Part shown: positions 11,601 through 22,059 of the stretch, in pieces | Layout of the letters: the number at the start of each line of letters is the position of its first letter | Position numbering within the stretch: the first letter of the stretch is position 1 | Assembly (NCBI GenBank): GCA_006386115.1 | Contig: VFIW01000002.1 | Coordinates: 682,001-746,000, forward strand | Source of the DNA: Globisporangium splendens | Lineage: Eukaryota; Oomycota; Peronosporomycetes; Pythiales; Pythiaceae | Direction of reading: 5' to 3' | Length of the DNA stretch: 64,000 nucleotides | Made by a program: the position numbers and the translations under genes | The notes under the pieces: model-generated | What the model saw: the letters and a program-made list of their open reading frames with translations, nothing else | Told to the model about the DNA's origin: nothing | Databases searched by the model: none

Positions 11601-11692
11601 ACGCCTCCCACTCGCCTCGACTCGAGCAGTCCAGAATCGGTCTAGAACGCACAACTTAGTCTCGTTGTACTCAGCAATCATCATTATCCGAG
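8663..11692. other. Long gene-poor region (3.0 kb)
   Basis: The longest stretch with no gene I can defend. It holds the F-BAR/PH promoter (TATA-like TATATA at 8803-8808, about 140 bp upstream of the start) and a pyrimidine-rich leader region before the PX gene (about 11,250-11,690). Weak ORFs occur, such as minus-strand 9009-9197 with a hydrophobic N-terminus (MLKLTLIGAITSVALLG) and plus-strand 9386-9835. They lack recognisable domains and continuity. A lineage-specific gene or a non-coding RNA is possible but unsupported. Confidence 0.4.
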
Positions 11693-13111
11693 ATGAGCGG
11701 TATAGCTTATGTCTTGGATGCGACGATCACGTCCGCGCTCGCGCTCAAACCGTCCACTGTGTACATCCTCCGTGTCGAAAACACGAAAACCAACGACAAA
11801 TGGCATCTTCGCAAATGCTTCTCGGAGTTCTGCGAACTGCGTGAAAAAGTGATCACGCTCATTGAGGGCACGAGCTGCTCGACAAGCTCAGGAGGCTCCA
11901 CGCCAGTGTCGATCTCGAGCAGCTACGATAGCCACACAAGCAGTTCCAGCGGTTCGGACTCATCCATACTGAGCAACCTGCACACCTTGAATAATTCCGG
12001 GAGCAACGGCTCCAGCGGGCGGTTTCCTTACCTGCACAAGCAATTCCCACGGCGTCAGTTCTTCGGTTCGCGGTCCAAGAAAGTGATCGAGCAGCGCACG
12101 CACGCGCTCAGTCTCTTTTTGCGCCAACTGCTGATCTTCGCGCGCGAGATCAAGCAGCAGAACCAGATCGCCGTGTATTTCAGTATGACGACCTTTCTCG
12201 AGTCGTTCTTTGAGTGTGCTACGCACAGTGGCAAGTCGAGCCACGACGGCACCTTCAACTTTAGTCTCAACTCGCCATCGACGCTCGCGAAGACTCAGGC
12301 AGCAGCCGCGGCGGCAGCCAAGATGGCGGCGATGCCAGCAGGATTCAATCAATACCGACCCCAGCACCAGCGTGCACCTCCGACGGCTTCAAAGGCGTTC
12401 ACATTTGTAGAAGACGAGTACTCGGATGACGACGAACTCAGCGACCGGGACTCCACGGAAGAAGAGAATGCATCCGTAGGTCCATTGCCAGCCAACAACT
12501 TCAATTTTGCACGCCGCTTCTACCAAGAGTATGGGAAGAATGTCGTGGCTGACGAAGACGAAGATGACGACGACGAAGAGATGAAGCTTGTGCTCAGCTT
12601 GAAGAAAACCTCGAGCTGCATCGTGCACCGCGAGCTCGAGGAAATGAAGATGCACTTCAGTGGCAGCCACTATGCGCCAATACAATCGACCGAGGCTGTC
12701 AGCGCCGCAGATGCGTGGGCAGCACGGGTCGAGATTGCTGGTATCACTTCTGCTGCAGCAGCACGTGGCGGTAGAGCTCCTGCTAATACCAATGCTTCTT
12801 CACACCGAAGCCAGGTACCCAGCTCGTCCAAGCTCGTGATCAGTGCCAACCGTGTCGTGCAGTACCAGCAGCAGCAAAAGCAAAAGCTCGATGCCGCCAC
12901 TTCACTCGACCAAAAGAAGGCAAAGTCGGCAAAACAATCCGCACAACCACACGACCAGCTCCAGGCAGCATCGATCGTGTACGCGACCCACCCTCTACAG
13001 AGTAAGGCACTCACGTCGAAGTATACCAGTAGTAGCACTTCCGCAGCTCACATGCCCCACAGCCGAAGTCGTGCAACACGACGAGTGGAAGAGCGTCCAG
13101 AATGGGCTTAA
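11693..13111 (+). CDS. PX-domain (phosphoinositide-binding) protein
   Basis: A single exon of 472 aa. Residues 9-165 form a PX domain. The start (TVYILRVENTKTNDKWHLRK, then FSEFCELREKV) matches the first strands and helix. A Ser/Gly-rich insertion of about 60 residues replaces the central loop. FPRRQFFGSRSKKVIEQRTH is the PX motif that follows the PPK turn, with the usual FLRQLL helix next. The remainder is low complexity, with an acidic patch (ADEDEDDDDEEMK) near residue 300. PX domains bind PI3P and place proteins on endosomes. No other catalytic domain is seen, so the partner or cargo is unknown. Confidence 0.85.
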   Translation: MSGIAYVLDATITSALALKPSTVYILRVENTKTNDKWHLRKCFSEFCELREKVITLIEGTSCSTSSGGSTPVSISSSYDSHTSSSSGSDSSILSNLHTLNNSGSNGSSGRFPYLHKQFPRRQFFGSRSKKVIEQRTHALSLFLRQLLIFAREIKQQNQIAVYFSMTTFLESFFECATHSGKSSHDGTFNFSLNSPSTLAKTQAAAAAAAKMAAMPAGFNQYRPQHQRAPPTASKAFTFVEDEYSDDDELSDRDSTEEENASVGPLPANNFNFARRFYQEYGKNVVADEDEDDDDEEMKLVLSLKKTSSCIVHRELEEMKMHFSGSHYAPIQSTEAVSAADAWAARVEIAGITSAAAARGGRAPANTNASSHRSQVPSSSKLVISANRVVQYQQQQKQKLDAATSLDQKKAKSAKQSAQPHDQLQAASIVYATHPLQSKALTSKYTSSSTSAAHMPHSRSRATRRVEERPEWA

Positions 13112-13503
13112 CCCTACAGAGCGTGCCTCTCGTCGGAAAGAGGTCAACTTGATACTGCTCTTGCGCGGTGGAAGTGATCTTGAATACGTGAGTGGAGTCA
13201 AAATGCGTGAACGTGAGTGTTTGGGTGTCTGTGGCGTGGTAAATTCCGAACCGCTTCCAGTGTCAGCGGAGCTAAAAACCGAATCAAACAGCAGCAAGAA
13301 AAGTGAGCGGAGATCGATCAAGAGAAGATTAATAATATGTATAAGATCGAGCGCCCGACCCTCACCCCCACACAGTGAAAAATCAAGTATTACACAACAC
13401 TGTAGAGAAAGGCGAGTAGCATGTACCTTAGGATGAAAGAAATGTACCTGCATGGCTCGATTGCAAAGTCAACACCAAGAATAACAAATTGGTATCAACA
13501 ATG
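13112..13503. other. Convergent 3' intergenic region
   Basis: About 390 bp between the stops of the PX gene and the RecQ gene. Presumed 3' UTRs; nothing else seen. Confidence 0.35.
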
Positions 13504-16500
13504 TTAGTCCCCTGTTCCATTTACCGTTGCCTTCAGGCATGTCTTGATTGCAGATCTAGTTGGATCAAGGTCAAGGTTGGTTCCTTCAGCCAACGCGTTT
13601 GATGTGCAGACGAGATGCTCACTTCTCCGCAGCAGTGAAGGTTCACCCTCTTCTTGGAAGTTGGCGTTTTCCTGCAATACTTTGTCAGCGATCTTCACGA
13701 GACTCTCGAACACAAACGATTCGTACCGCTTCCAGCACACATGGTCTCGCCACTTGGCGCTCGGAAAGCATGGCGATGCGATCCCGTGGAAGATCTTGGC
13801 GACGCTGTAGCACGTCCACTGCGTCTTTGCCATTTCGTGTTCTCGCTCCTTTTTCGCTAGTTGCTTTTTCTGGTCCTTTTTGTTCTTTTTGTAGCCATTC
13901 AATCGTTCATACTCGTCGTCATCATTGGTGTTCTCAAAAATGTCCAGTCGAACGAGATTTCGTACATCGTTTTCAATTGCGTCAAGGGCTTGCGGGGTCA
14001 GTGGCTGCAGTAGCTTTTTCATCAGCTTGTCATCTTCCGAGGAGACGTGTTCCTGCTCAAAGTACTGCACGAGTTTGTCTTCAAGGATGCGTGCTTTTTC
14101 GAACTGCGCATCTTGCTCCTCGGGATCATTTTCTGCTCGAGTTGTTGACGTTTGGCACGGTAGTGACGACGCATGCAACGCACCATACAGGCGGGTCAAT
14201 CGTTTTACCTCCATGGCTTCGAGCTCTAAGTGCTTGGCGTACAGTTGCTGCGTCCACGAATTGACCAGCTCTTTCTTCTCTAGTGTCGTGCACTTCCGTT
14301 TCCATTCAAGATCAATGCGGAACGCCTGATTCTCGAGTGCGAATCGCTGGATGAGACCATCCTGCTGCATTTTTCGCACTGCTTGCAACAACCTGCGCTC
14401 ATGTACGCTTCCAGAAGACGCGAACGCGTTTGGGTCGTTTGAGAAAAGGTACTCTGCTGCTGCTCGAACGTGGAATTTGATCACGATCATACTCAGGTAT
14501 CCGTTTGTTTCCTTTTCGATATTGACATGACTCAATTGCCGCGATGTGCTCGCAGCCACGATGCGTTTCAGCGGCGCATCAACCGGCAGCTCGCGCAGCT
14601 TCTTCTCTATGACGTGGATGACGCACGTGGACATACTGCTTGGTTGCAATTCAAGCGCCAGCGTGTCAGTGTCGCCGTTTTTCAGCGCCATGAGCGTCAA
14701 AAACGTTTCAATCGTAGCTGACTTCATATCCAGGTACGATTCGAGCCATTCCATTGCCATCGTCACATGGATCTTCTGTGTAAGGTTGCCATCGCAGCTT
14801 TGCGGAACCGCTACAATGTGGCGCTTGTACGCCTCGCCTTTGCCGTTGCTTCCACTGTTCCCTTCTTCATTCCCTTGATCCTGTTCCCCCGCCAAGATCA
14901 CTCGGGTGATAAGTTTCTGCAGCTGGTCCGTGTGGAATGCGTTCGTGAACGAAAGTGAGCGGAAGGTCTGCACATCGTCAGGAAGCAAATACAGCAACCC
15001 CATCGCGGTTTTTCCATCTCGCCCAGCACGACCGATTTGCTGCAAATAGTTTTCCACCGATGATGGCATATGAAAGTGGATCACACAGCGCACGTTCTGC
15101 TTGTCAATACCCATGCCAAACGCGATTGTCGCGATCACAACTCGAATGCGTCCGCTGACAAACCCCGTGCGCACTTTTTCCTTGGCTTCCGTGTCCATTC
15201 GTGCATGGTAATACGCGATTTTTCTCGCCCAAGAACTGCCTGGCAATTGCTCTTTGAGCACAGTTGCCATGTCCTCTGCCTGCCGCTGCTGATGCACATA
15301 CATGATGATACCGCCCTGGAGCTTCGTCGTCGAAAGAAAGCGCACGAGATGCTGAATGCGCTCGTCATTTGAACCAACACGACGCACCTGGAGCTCCAGG
15401 TTGCTTCTTTGCCACGGCATCTGCAGTACCATGTCGGAATCGCCATGAAATTGGGACAAAATATCCTCAATCACGCGATTCGAAGCCGTTGCCGTGATCG
15501 CCAGCACACATTTCGCGTATTGGAAAATAACTTGCAGTCTCAGATAGCTTGGGCGGAAATGATGAGACCACTCGGAGATGCAGTGTGCTTCATCGACACA
15601 GACAAGCGAGATGCGTGAGCGAATCTGCAACAGAAGTTGCTGGAAGCTGTTGCTCACGGCTTTTTCCGGAGACAAGAACACCAGCTTGAGCTTCCCACCG
15701 AGTAAGTCGCGAACAAACTCAACGTATTTCGCCTTCGAGTTGGAGGAGGACGCAAGATAGGCAGCTTGAGATTTTAGCAGCGGCGGCAGGTTCTGGAATT
15801 GATCATTCATGAGGGAGATGAGAGGGGAAATCACAAGAGTGATCCCCGGGAGAAACACCGCTGGGTATTGGTAGCAAAGCGACTTTCCTGCCCCCGTTGG
15901 CAGCACCAACAACGTGTTCTTTTGCTCGAAAATACGCGTGATCGCCCATCGTTGGCCCTGTCGAAAAGTTGGGTGGCCAAACACGAGACGCAGGTTCGTC
16001 ACGAGAGCCTCTTCTTGCTCGTGGATCGGCAAAGACAGATCCATGGGAACATACTCAGGATGAGCGGCACCGATGGTCGCACCTTGGTGATCGGCATGCG
16101 TCATCTGTGCGGTCAACAGAGTTTGCAGCGCCAATTCGGTGTGGTTGTCTTCCCAGAGAAAGAAATCGCACCGCCCTTCCTCAAAGCCAAGTGGGCACGA
16201 AAAAAACACACGGCCATGGTTCTTGTTTTTCTTCTTCACTACCACTTTGCTGCAATGCAACGCGTGATGACAGCGTGGCGGCGGGACCTCCTTTTCTCCT
16301 TGCTGCTGCACCAGCGATTGCTCAGCATTAGCTTCTGCGTTGCTGTAATTGGCTCCACCTTCTTGTTGCGACTCGACTCGTGCGAGCACTTCTAAGCACT
16401 CTTCAATGAAATCCACGCCATCGTTCATGAAACCAGACATCGGCTGACTCGATTGGAATTGGTCTTTGAATTCATCGCGCGAAGCATTCGCCAACGGGTC

Positions 16501-17658
16501 CATGAACGCATTGCTATTACTGTGGTCAGCGTCGTTGCCGTCGTACATACCGCTGTGTTGTGCACGTAAATACGCTGGCCGCTTCTTTGCTTTTCCCGAA
16601 CTTCCTTTGACGCGCTTGCGCATGCTGAGCTTCACAAAGTTGTCGCTGACAGCATGGCTCGCATTGTCGTCTTTCCATCGCGCAAACTCATTCACTTTGC
16701 TGCTACCATTTCGAAAAGCACTTGATGCGTCAGCGTTCGTGGAGTTTGGTACTTCAAAATCGTCGAGGGCAATCGCACTCGAGGGTTTCTCAAATGTCCA
16801 TTCTGACGATTGGTGTGCCGTTCCTGCTACTATCGACGATAGTATCGACGTGTTGAACCGCGGTGGATCGCGCTCTTTTGCCGTGCGTAATGTCTCTACT
16901 TCTTTACCACCGCTGGTGATGGTGTCTGGTGCTGCATTGGCTGCTATGCGCTCTGCGGAAGCATATTGAGTGACTTCAGCTGGTGTTGCTGTTGCTGTCT
17001 TCTGCTGGCGGCCAAATATCTCCAAATACACCTGATCGAAACTCTCCTGCTTCTCACTCTCGAGAGCCTGGCGCTCCGCGTCTCGCGCCATTTGCTCCTG
17101 GAGCTCTTGTTTCTGCTTCCGCATAGGGTTTTGCCACGCCTGTTGGCGCTGCTTCCATGACGCATGACCGCCAACATTGCCTGTTTTCTTCTTTTTCAGC
17201 GCCTGCTCTGCGCTTTCACCTCCAGCAGTACCAGACCCTTGTGAGCCTCTCGCGGTCGTTGTAGTAGAAGAGATGGAGCTCTGTTCACCATTGCTGCTCA
17301 ATGGACGCTTCTTGGATTTCCCCTCCAAACTGCTGCCGCTTGCACTGGGCGAACCACCAGTGCTCTTCGTCGTCACCGCCTTCTTCTTTGCTTTCTTTTT
17401 GTCCAACGCGCGCATCAACCAACTGCAGTCGTCATTTGCGGCAGCTGCAGCTTGCTGCGGTCCGCGTGAAGACGCTGCGGTCGATGGCGTTGCTCCTGAA
17501 GCAGCAGGAGACGCTGCTCGTCGTGGCGCAAACAGCGATTTGATCGGAGGTATCGCGGATGGACTCGGTGCTGCCGGTGGTGCTGCTGGGCGCTGCGCTT
17601 CGCCAGCGGCATGCGCAGCGGTATGCGCAGCGGCATTGGGCTGGCGCTTGGCCCACAT
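13504..17658 (-). CDS. RecQ-family DNA helicase with N-terminal GRF zinc finger
   Basis: One long exon. I take the ATG at 17656-17658 (MWAKRQPN), because the longer frame starts with TTG; about 1384 aa. The first 460 residues are disordered and Ala/Ser/Lys-rich. A GRF-type zinc finger follows at about 465-515 (CHHALHCSKVVV... GRVFFSCP... CDFFLWED). The superfamily 2 helicase core begins near 570: the Q-motif-like FGHPTFRQGQRWAI, Walker A LPTGAGKSLCYQYP, DEAH box DEAHCISEW with FRPSYLRL, and motif VI QIGRAGRDGK near 880. RecQ enzymes unwind 3'-5' in recombination and replication repair. No clear RQC or HRDC domain is visible, so the subfamily is open. A short 5' exon upstream cannot be excluded. 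Confidence 0.93.
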   Translation of the reverse strand: MWAKRQPNAAAHTAAHAAGEAQRPAAPPAAPSPSAIPPIKSLFAPRRAASPAASGATPSTAASSRGPQQAAAAANDDCSWLMRALDKKKAKKKAVTTKSTGGSPSASGSSLEGKSKKRPLSSNGEQSSISSTTTTARGSQGSGTAGGESAEQALKKKKTGNVGGHASWKQRQQAWQNPMRKQKQELQEQMARDAERQALESEKQESFDQVYLEIFGRQQKTATATPAEVTQYASAERIAANAAPDTITSGGKEVETLRTAKERDPPRFNTSILSSIVAGTAHQSSEWTFEKPSSAIALDDFEVPNSTNADASSAFRNGSSKVNEFARWKDDNASHAVSDNFVKLSMRKRVKGSSGKAKKRPAYLRAQHSGMYDGNDADHSNSNAFMDPLANASRDEFKDQFQSSQPMSGFMNDGVDFIEECLEVLARVESQQEGGANYSNAEANAEQSLVQQQGEKEVPPPRCHHALHCSKVVVKKKNKNHGRVFFSCPLGFEEGRCDFFLWEDNHTELALQTLLTAQMTHADHQGATIGAAHPEYVPMDLSLPIHEQEEALVTNLRLVFGHPTFRQGQRWAITRIFEQKNTLLVLPTGAGKSLCYQYPAVFLPGITLVISPLISLMNDQFQNLPPLLKSQAAYLASSSNSKAKYVEFVRDLLGGKLKLVFLSPEKAVSNSFQQLLLQIRSRISLVCVDEAHCISEWSHHFRPSYLRLQVIFQYAKCVLAITATASNRVIEDILSQFHGDSDMVLQMPWQRSNLELQVRRVGSNDERIQHLVRFLSTTKLQGGIIMYVHQQRQAEDMATVLKEQLPGSSWARKIAYYHARMDTEAKEKVRTGFVSGRIRVVIATIAFGMGIDKQNVRCVIHFHMPSSVENYLQQIGRAGRDGKTAMGLLYLLPDDVQTFRSLSFTNAFHTDQLQKLITRVILAGEQDQGNEEGNSGSNGKGEAYKRHIVAVPQSCDGNLTQKIHVTMAMEWLESYLDMKSATIETFLTLMALKNGDTDTLALELQPSSMSTCVIHVIEKKLRELPVDAPLKRIVAASTSRQLSHVNIEKETNGYLSMIVIKFHVRAAAEYLFSNDPNAFASSGSVHERRLLQAVRKMQQDGLIQRFALENQAFRIDLEWKRKCTTLEKKELVNSWTQQLYAKHLELEAMEVKRLTRLYGALHASSLPCQTSTTRAENDPEEQDAQFEKARILEDKLVQYFEQEHVSSEDDKLMKKLLQPLTPQALDAIENDVRNLVRLDIFENTNDDDEYERLNGYKKNKKDQKKQLAKKEREHEMAKTQWTCYSVAKIFHGIASPCFPSAKWRDHVCWKRYESFVFESLVKIADKVLQENANFQEEGEPSLLRRSEHLVCTSNALAEGTNLDLDPTRSAIKTCLKATVNGTGD

Positions 17659-17863
17659 GCTTCCTTCCAATGTTGCCGCGAAAACGTTTTTGAGCTGTGC
17701 TGGTTTCGACGCTTTTCCTGCGCTATAATTGGATAGAATTCAGAGATGGATCTCTTTTCCACCAATCATACTGCTTAAATAAATTACCTTCCGTTGAAGT
17801 GGAAATATTTCAGCCGATGCTGCCATTCTGCACACATTTGACACCAGCCACTAAGAAGCGAAA
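17659..17863. promoter_or_regulatory. Short bidirectional promoter, RecQ / HDDC2
   Basis: Only 205 bp separate the divergent ATGs. Both promoters and 5' UTRs must lie here. An AT-rich centre (17725-17810) includes TATAATTGGATAG at 17726-17738, with an ATTGG (inverted CCAAT) core. Confidence 0.5.
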
Positions 17864-18918
17864 ATGTCGGCTGCAACGGGCGTCAAGGCACTGAATGCGG
17901 TCGAGTTCCTGCGCATCTGCGGCCGCCTGAAAGTGAGTGGCATGTGCACGTAAACGAGCTCTCTATGTGCGTATATGTGCTGATTAGTTGTGCTGCTGCG
18001 TTTGCGAGTGTAGCGCTTGAAACGCACTGGATGGGTGAACAACAAGGTGCACTTGCCCGAGTCGGTCGCCGACCACATGTACCGCATGAGCATGTGCTGC
18101 ATGCTCATCGACGAGAGCAACACGACCGTGAGCCGATCCAAGTGAGTGCTTGCTACAGCATCGCAGTCAATACTGCGAATTGATTTGTGGTTGGTTGCAA
18201 CGAGTCTCATTGTGTCTTTGATGCACGAATGCTCTGCGATTGATAGGTGCATTAAGATGGCAATTGTCCACGACTTGGCGGAATCGCTCGTTGGCGATAT
18301 TACTCCTCATGACGGTATGTAGCACATGAAATTGAGAGCGTGCGCCTGTAACGTTTTCCTCATTGTTTTTATGCTGTTTACGACCATTTGGGTTGATAAA
18401 AGGTGTTCCTGAGGACGAGAAGCACCGCATGGAAAAAGTACATGAGTGCAAGTACATCATATACTTCCCCTGTTTAACAGTCTCTGACAGTTGCTTTTTC
18501 GAATGACGGTAGGATGCGCTTGAACACATTTGCGGCGTCCTTGGCGAATCCCAGGCTGCTACGGAGATCCGCGAACTCTGGCACGAATACGAGGCCGGCA
18601 CGACAGAGGAAGCCAAGATCGTGAAGGTGTGAGCCGCATTCTCTCGCTCCAGTGTAAAATGTGCACACGAGACGACTCACATGCCATTGCTTTCTATATT
18701 TGCATCAACAGGACTTTGACAAGTTTGAGATGATCTTGCAAGCCGACGAGTACGAGCGCGACCAGAACATCCCACTGGACGATTTCTTCCGCAGCACGCA
18801 GGGCAAGTTCCGCACGCCGCTGGTTCAGTCGTGGGTGGAAGAGCTCACGACGCAGCGCGCTGCGCGTCAACAAGGCGCTGCATCAGAGGACGCGACGACC
18901 GCCCAGCCTTCTTCTTAG
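17864..18918 (+). CDS. HDDC2: HD-domain 5'-deoxynucleotidase (HDDC2/YfbR-like)
   Basis: Six exons: 17864-17932, 18014-18141, 18247-18314, 18403-18437, 18513-18626 and 18712-18918. All junctions are GT-AG and the sum is 207 codons including the stop (206 aa; human HDDC2 is 204 aa). The HD metal-binding motif is clear: [11 protein letters not shown] near residue 45, [16 protein letters not shown] near 73, and the distal helix with [17 protein letters not shown] then [15 protein letters not shown]. The family hydrolyses deoxynucleoside 5'-monophosphates with a divalent metal. The gene shares a 205-bp promoter with the RecQ helicase. Intron density (five in about 1 kb, one exon of 35 bp) is the highest in the window. 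Confidence 0.93.
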
Positions 18919-19397
18919 AGCTATCCCCGTTGCTTTGCACATACAGGAAGAAATCACAATGATACGACAAAGTGTGCGACACATGGACCGAACACACGCG
19001 TGTGCTGCATAATGGGTAGAGAGCAATACACACACCGACCGTGTCCCTTCCGTGGCTGGCGCGTGCATTGCTCGCTTAATCGTGGAGGTTGACATTGGCT
19101 GCCAACACCCTGCTGTCATTTATGTGTTGGAACCGTATACAGTACGTGCTGCAATAGTAGTCTTCATTTTACGAGTGCTCGTAAAAAGCATCGCGTAATT
19201 ACGCATTTTTGCCGACTACTTTGATCGAGCAATCATTGGAGGGGCTACTATAATAATAGCCTCCCCCTTGATCGCGTCTGTGACCGACAGTGCGAGTGAG
19301 TGAGTGAGTGCGAGTGACCACGTCGGCTGTCTGTGGTGGCTCAGTACCGAAATCTCCACTCGCTCGCCAGTCTCCATCAGCTCTTACTGCCGCTACC
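18919..19397. other. Intergenic region upstream of adenylate kinase
   Basis: About 480 bp, presumably the HDDC2 terminator and adenylate kinase promoter. A GTGAGTGAGTGAGTG repeat lies near 19294-19308. No gene seen. Confidence 0.35.
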
Positions 19398-20484
19398 ATG
19401 TCGAGCCTCGCCGCCGTGCCAACGTCCGCGCTCCTCTCGGAGATCCAGAAGCGCATCGAGTGTGCCTCCAAAAAGGAGCGCCGCACCATCTTCATCGGTG
19501 CGTCTCAGTATATGCGTTTTCCATATCTTCATGCGGTTTATAAGACTGCGTGTGTGTGTGTGTGGGTCTTTCGGTGGAGGGGAACGGACTTGCGTGACTC
19601 CACTGTATCATCTGTACCGCTTCAAAGATACGGGAGCGTCCCAATTCCTTCTTCTTGACCGACTTGGCTTTATTGCTGCGGTTTGTTAAAACTTCACAGC
19701 GCTGACTGACATAATCCCAATGTGATACATTGCTTGCATTTGTCTTGTATTTGTGCAGGCCCACCTGGATGTGGCAAGGGCACGCAATCGCCTGTGCTCA
19801 AGGACGAGTACTGCTTGTGCCACTTGGCCACTGGCGACATCTTGCGCGCCGCTGTCCGCGAAGGCACGGAAATGGGCAAGAAAGCCAAGGCGGCCATGGA
19901 AGCCGGCCAGCTCGTCACGGACGAGATCGTGATTGGCATCATCAAGGACGCGATCAAGGACCCAGAATGCCGACGTGGTTTTATCTTGGATGGTTTCCCA
20001 CGTACCGTCGTGCAAGCCCAAAAGGTACAAGCCATGTTGCATTGGTCTGTCCATCATGGCTAACTTTTGACAAAGTGGCTAACTTTTTTTTGTGCACATT
20101 GTTGCTCGCCTTTTTCTTATTTCACAGCTTGATGAGATGCTCGCGGAAGAGAACACCCAAGTGGACAAGGTCGTGAACTTCAACGTGCCAGACTCGGTCC
20201 TCGTGGAGCGCATCTCGGGTCGCCGTGTGCACCCTGCCAGTGGCCGCAGCTACCACACCAAGTTCAACCCTCCAAAGGTTGAGGGCAAGGACGACATCAC
20301 CGGTGAGCCTTTGATCCAGCGCAAGGACGACAATGTCGACACCCTCGCTTCGCGTCTCGTCGCGTTCCACCAGCAAACGCAGCCAGTGATTGACTTCTAC
20401 CGCCGCCAGGGCAAGTTGGCTGAAGTCGAGGCGAACACGGACATGGCGCGCGTCACGGAGCAGATCCGAGCGAACCTTGATTAG
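19398..20484 (+). CDS. Adenylate kinase (long, AK2-type)
   Basis: Three exons: 19398-19497, 19759-20024 and 20128-20484; 240 aa. The enzyme interconverts ATP + AMP and 2 ADP. The P-loop [10 protein letters not shown] follows the first intron. The AMP-binding segment has [11 protein letters not shown] and FILDGFPRT. The long LID domain reads [20 protein letters not shown] ... [15 protein letters not shown], typical of the 230-240 aa cytosolic/intermembrane-space form rather than the short AK1 type. No targeting peptide is evident. The first intron (261 bp) contains a (TG)7 tract. Confidence 0.96.
19551..19564. repeat. (TG)7 microsatellite
   Basis: A perfect TG dinucleotide run within the first intron of the adenylate kinase gene. 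Confidence 0.85.
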
Positions 20485-21075
20485 AGAGTTAAGCCCGTTT
20501 GCGCGTATCCCCACAGCCGCAAATTGCAGCGCGCTGTAGGTGAGAGGCATCAAACCATTTTACAATAGTAACTATCCATCCCACCACGATGTTCATGTGC
20601 CATCACCTTGTTCCATGTTTGCGCGCAAATGGATTTGAATGGCTTTGAGCGCTTTCCACTACACATGACGCATGTTGGACCATGCACACGCCTGTGAGCT
20701 ATCCACCACTATGCCACCATACACACAGAGCTTTAGAAAGCAGCGTATTCACATTCCACACGCTGCCACGTGCCGTGCCATTGCGTCATATCCCCGAGGT
20801 GAGCCATGTCATGCCCCGTCGTTCGCGTTTTGCAGCCCCACGTTTGCCGCCAGTCCTCTTTACCAATCAAAAGACCACAAAACCGCACTTAAGCGCGACT
20901 CCCCGCGTACTTAGGCGTGTCCAGCACGGTAAACGTTGCGAATCAACTGCTGGCAGTATGCGCGGGAAAAGGGGAAGAAAGCTCTCTCTCTCTCTCCATT
21001 GACACTTGAGCTCTTCTCGTAAAGAAGGAAGAAGCCGTCAGCCGCCGACACGCAAGCGTCCTTCTCCTCATCACC
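20485..21075. other. Intergenic region upstream of the HACD gene
   Basis: About 590 bp. It ends in a CT-repeat leader (20982-20996) less than 100 bp before the HACD start. Short ORFs here have no recognisable content. Confidence 0.35.
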
Positions 21076-21827
21076 ATGGCCAAGAGCAGTCCGCTGCTGA
21101 ACCTCTACCTGCTAGCATTCAACGCGCTCTCGGGTGCCGGCTGGGCGTTCATCCTGTACACGACGGTCACGACTGTGCTTGCGGCGCGCGAGCAGGGCAA
21201 GGACTGGGAGCACGTGTCGCGCGCGACGTGGGATGCCGTCGGCTTCCCGCTCAAGGTCGTGCAGACCATGGCCGCCATGGAGATCGTGCACGCCGCCATC
21301 GGCTTTGTGCGCTCCCCGCTCGGGTCCACGCTCATGCAAGGTACCATCTGCTGCAATCGTGCCATATCTCCTTCATACGATGCTCATTGTCTTTTTATGC
21401 AAACGTAGTGAGCTCGCGCCTGTGGCTGGTGTGGGGCATCAACGTGCTGATCCCGGACTCGCGCTACCAGTTTGGCTTCCCCTTGATGGTGCTCAGCTGG
21501 TCGCTCGTGGAGGTGCCGCGCTACTCGTTCTACGCGCTCAACCTGTATAACAAGGTGCCGGCGTTCCTGACGTTCCTGCGCTACCACCTGTTCATGGTGC
21601 TGTACCCGTCGGGCGTGTCGGGCGAGGTGCTCTGCATGGTGAGCGCGCTGCCGTACCTCTCGACGGGCGCGTACTCGATCCAGCTGCCCAACACGCACAA
21701 CATTGCCGTGTCGCTCTACGTCGTCGTCATCCTCGTGCTGCTCACGTACATCCCGGGACTCCCAGTCATGTACGGCCACATGCTCACGCAGCGCAACCGC
21801 GTCTACTCCAAGCCAAAGACCGCATAA
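21076..21827 (+). CDS. Very-long-chain (3R)-3-hydroxyacyl-CoA dehydratase (PTPLA/HACD/PHS1)
   Basis: Two exons: 21076-21340 and 21409-21827 (68-bp intron), giving 227 aa. It carries out the third step of fatty-acid elongation in the endoplasmic reticulum, dehydrating 3-hydroxyacyl-CoA to trans-2-enoyl-CoA. The protein is almost wholly hydrophobic with about six membrane segments (NLYLLAFNALSGAGWAFIL at the N-terminus). It has the family signature WSLVEVPRYSFYALN and the catalytic region YHLFMVLYPSGVSGE, in which the Tyr and Glu correspond to the active-site pair known from yeast Phs1. The length matches the family. Confidence 0.94.
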
Positions 21828-22059
21828 AATGCCTGAGAGCTCCTTGCAAAAAGTGTAGAAGAGGAAAGAGAGTTTCTTAATAGACGACACTTTCCGCTAT
21901 GACATTGCGACCTTTTCAATGGCAACGCCCACATGTAAATACGTCCATCGCTTATTCCCTGACAAAACTTGTTTATTGCTGCGTGCCGTTTGCGCAGCTC
22001 TTCTTAAAAAATGCTCTCTAATTAATCACTTTTGGGGGACTCTACTGCAAAATGGCCAA
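21828..22059. other. Convergent 3' intergenic region
   Basis: About 230 bp between the convergent stops of the HACD and mucin-like genes. AT-rich; no gene seen. Confidence 0.35.

Noticed and set aside
17697..17830. An extra 5' exon (MAASAEIFPLQRK) for the RecQ gene
   Set aside because: A donor-acceptor pair is visible, but the reading phase does not match the main frame, so I keep the single-exon model.
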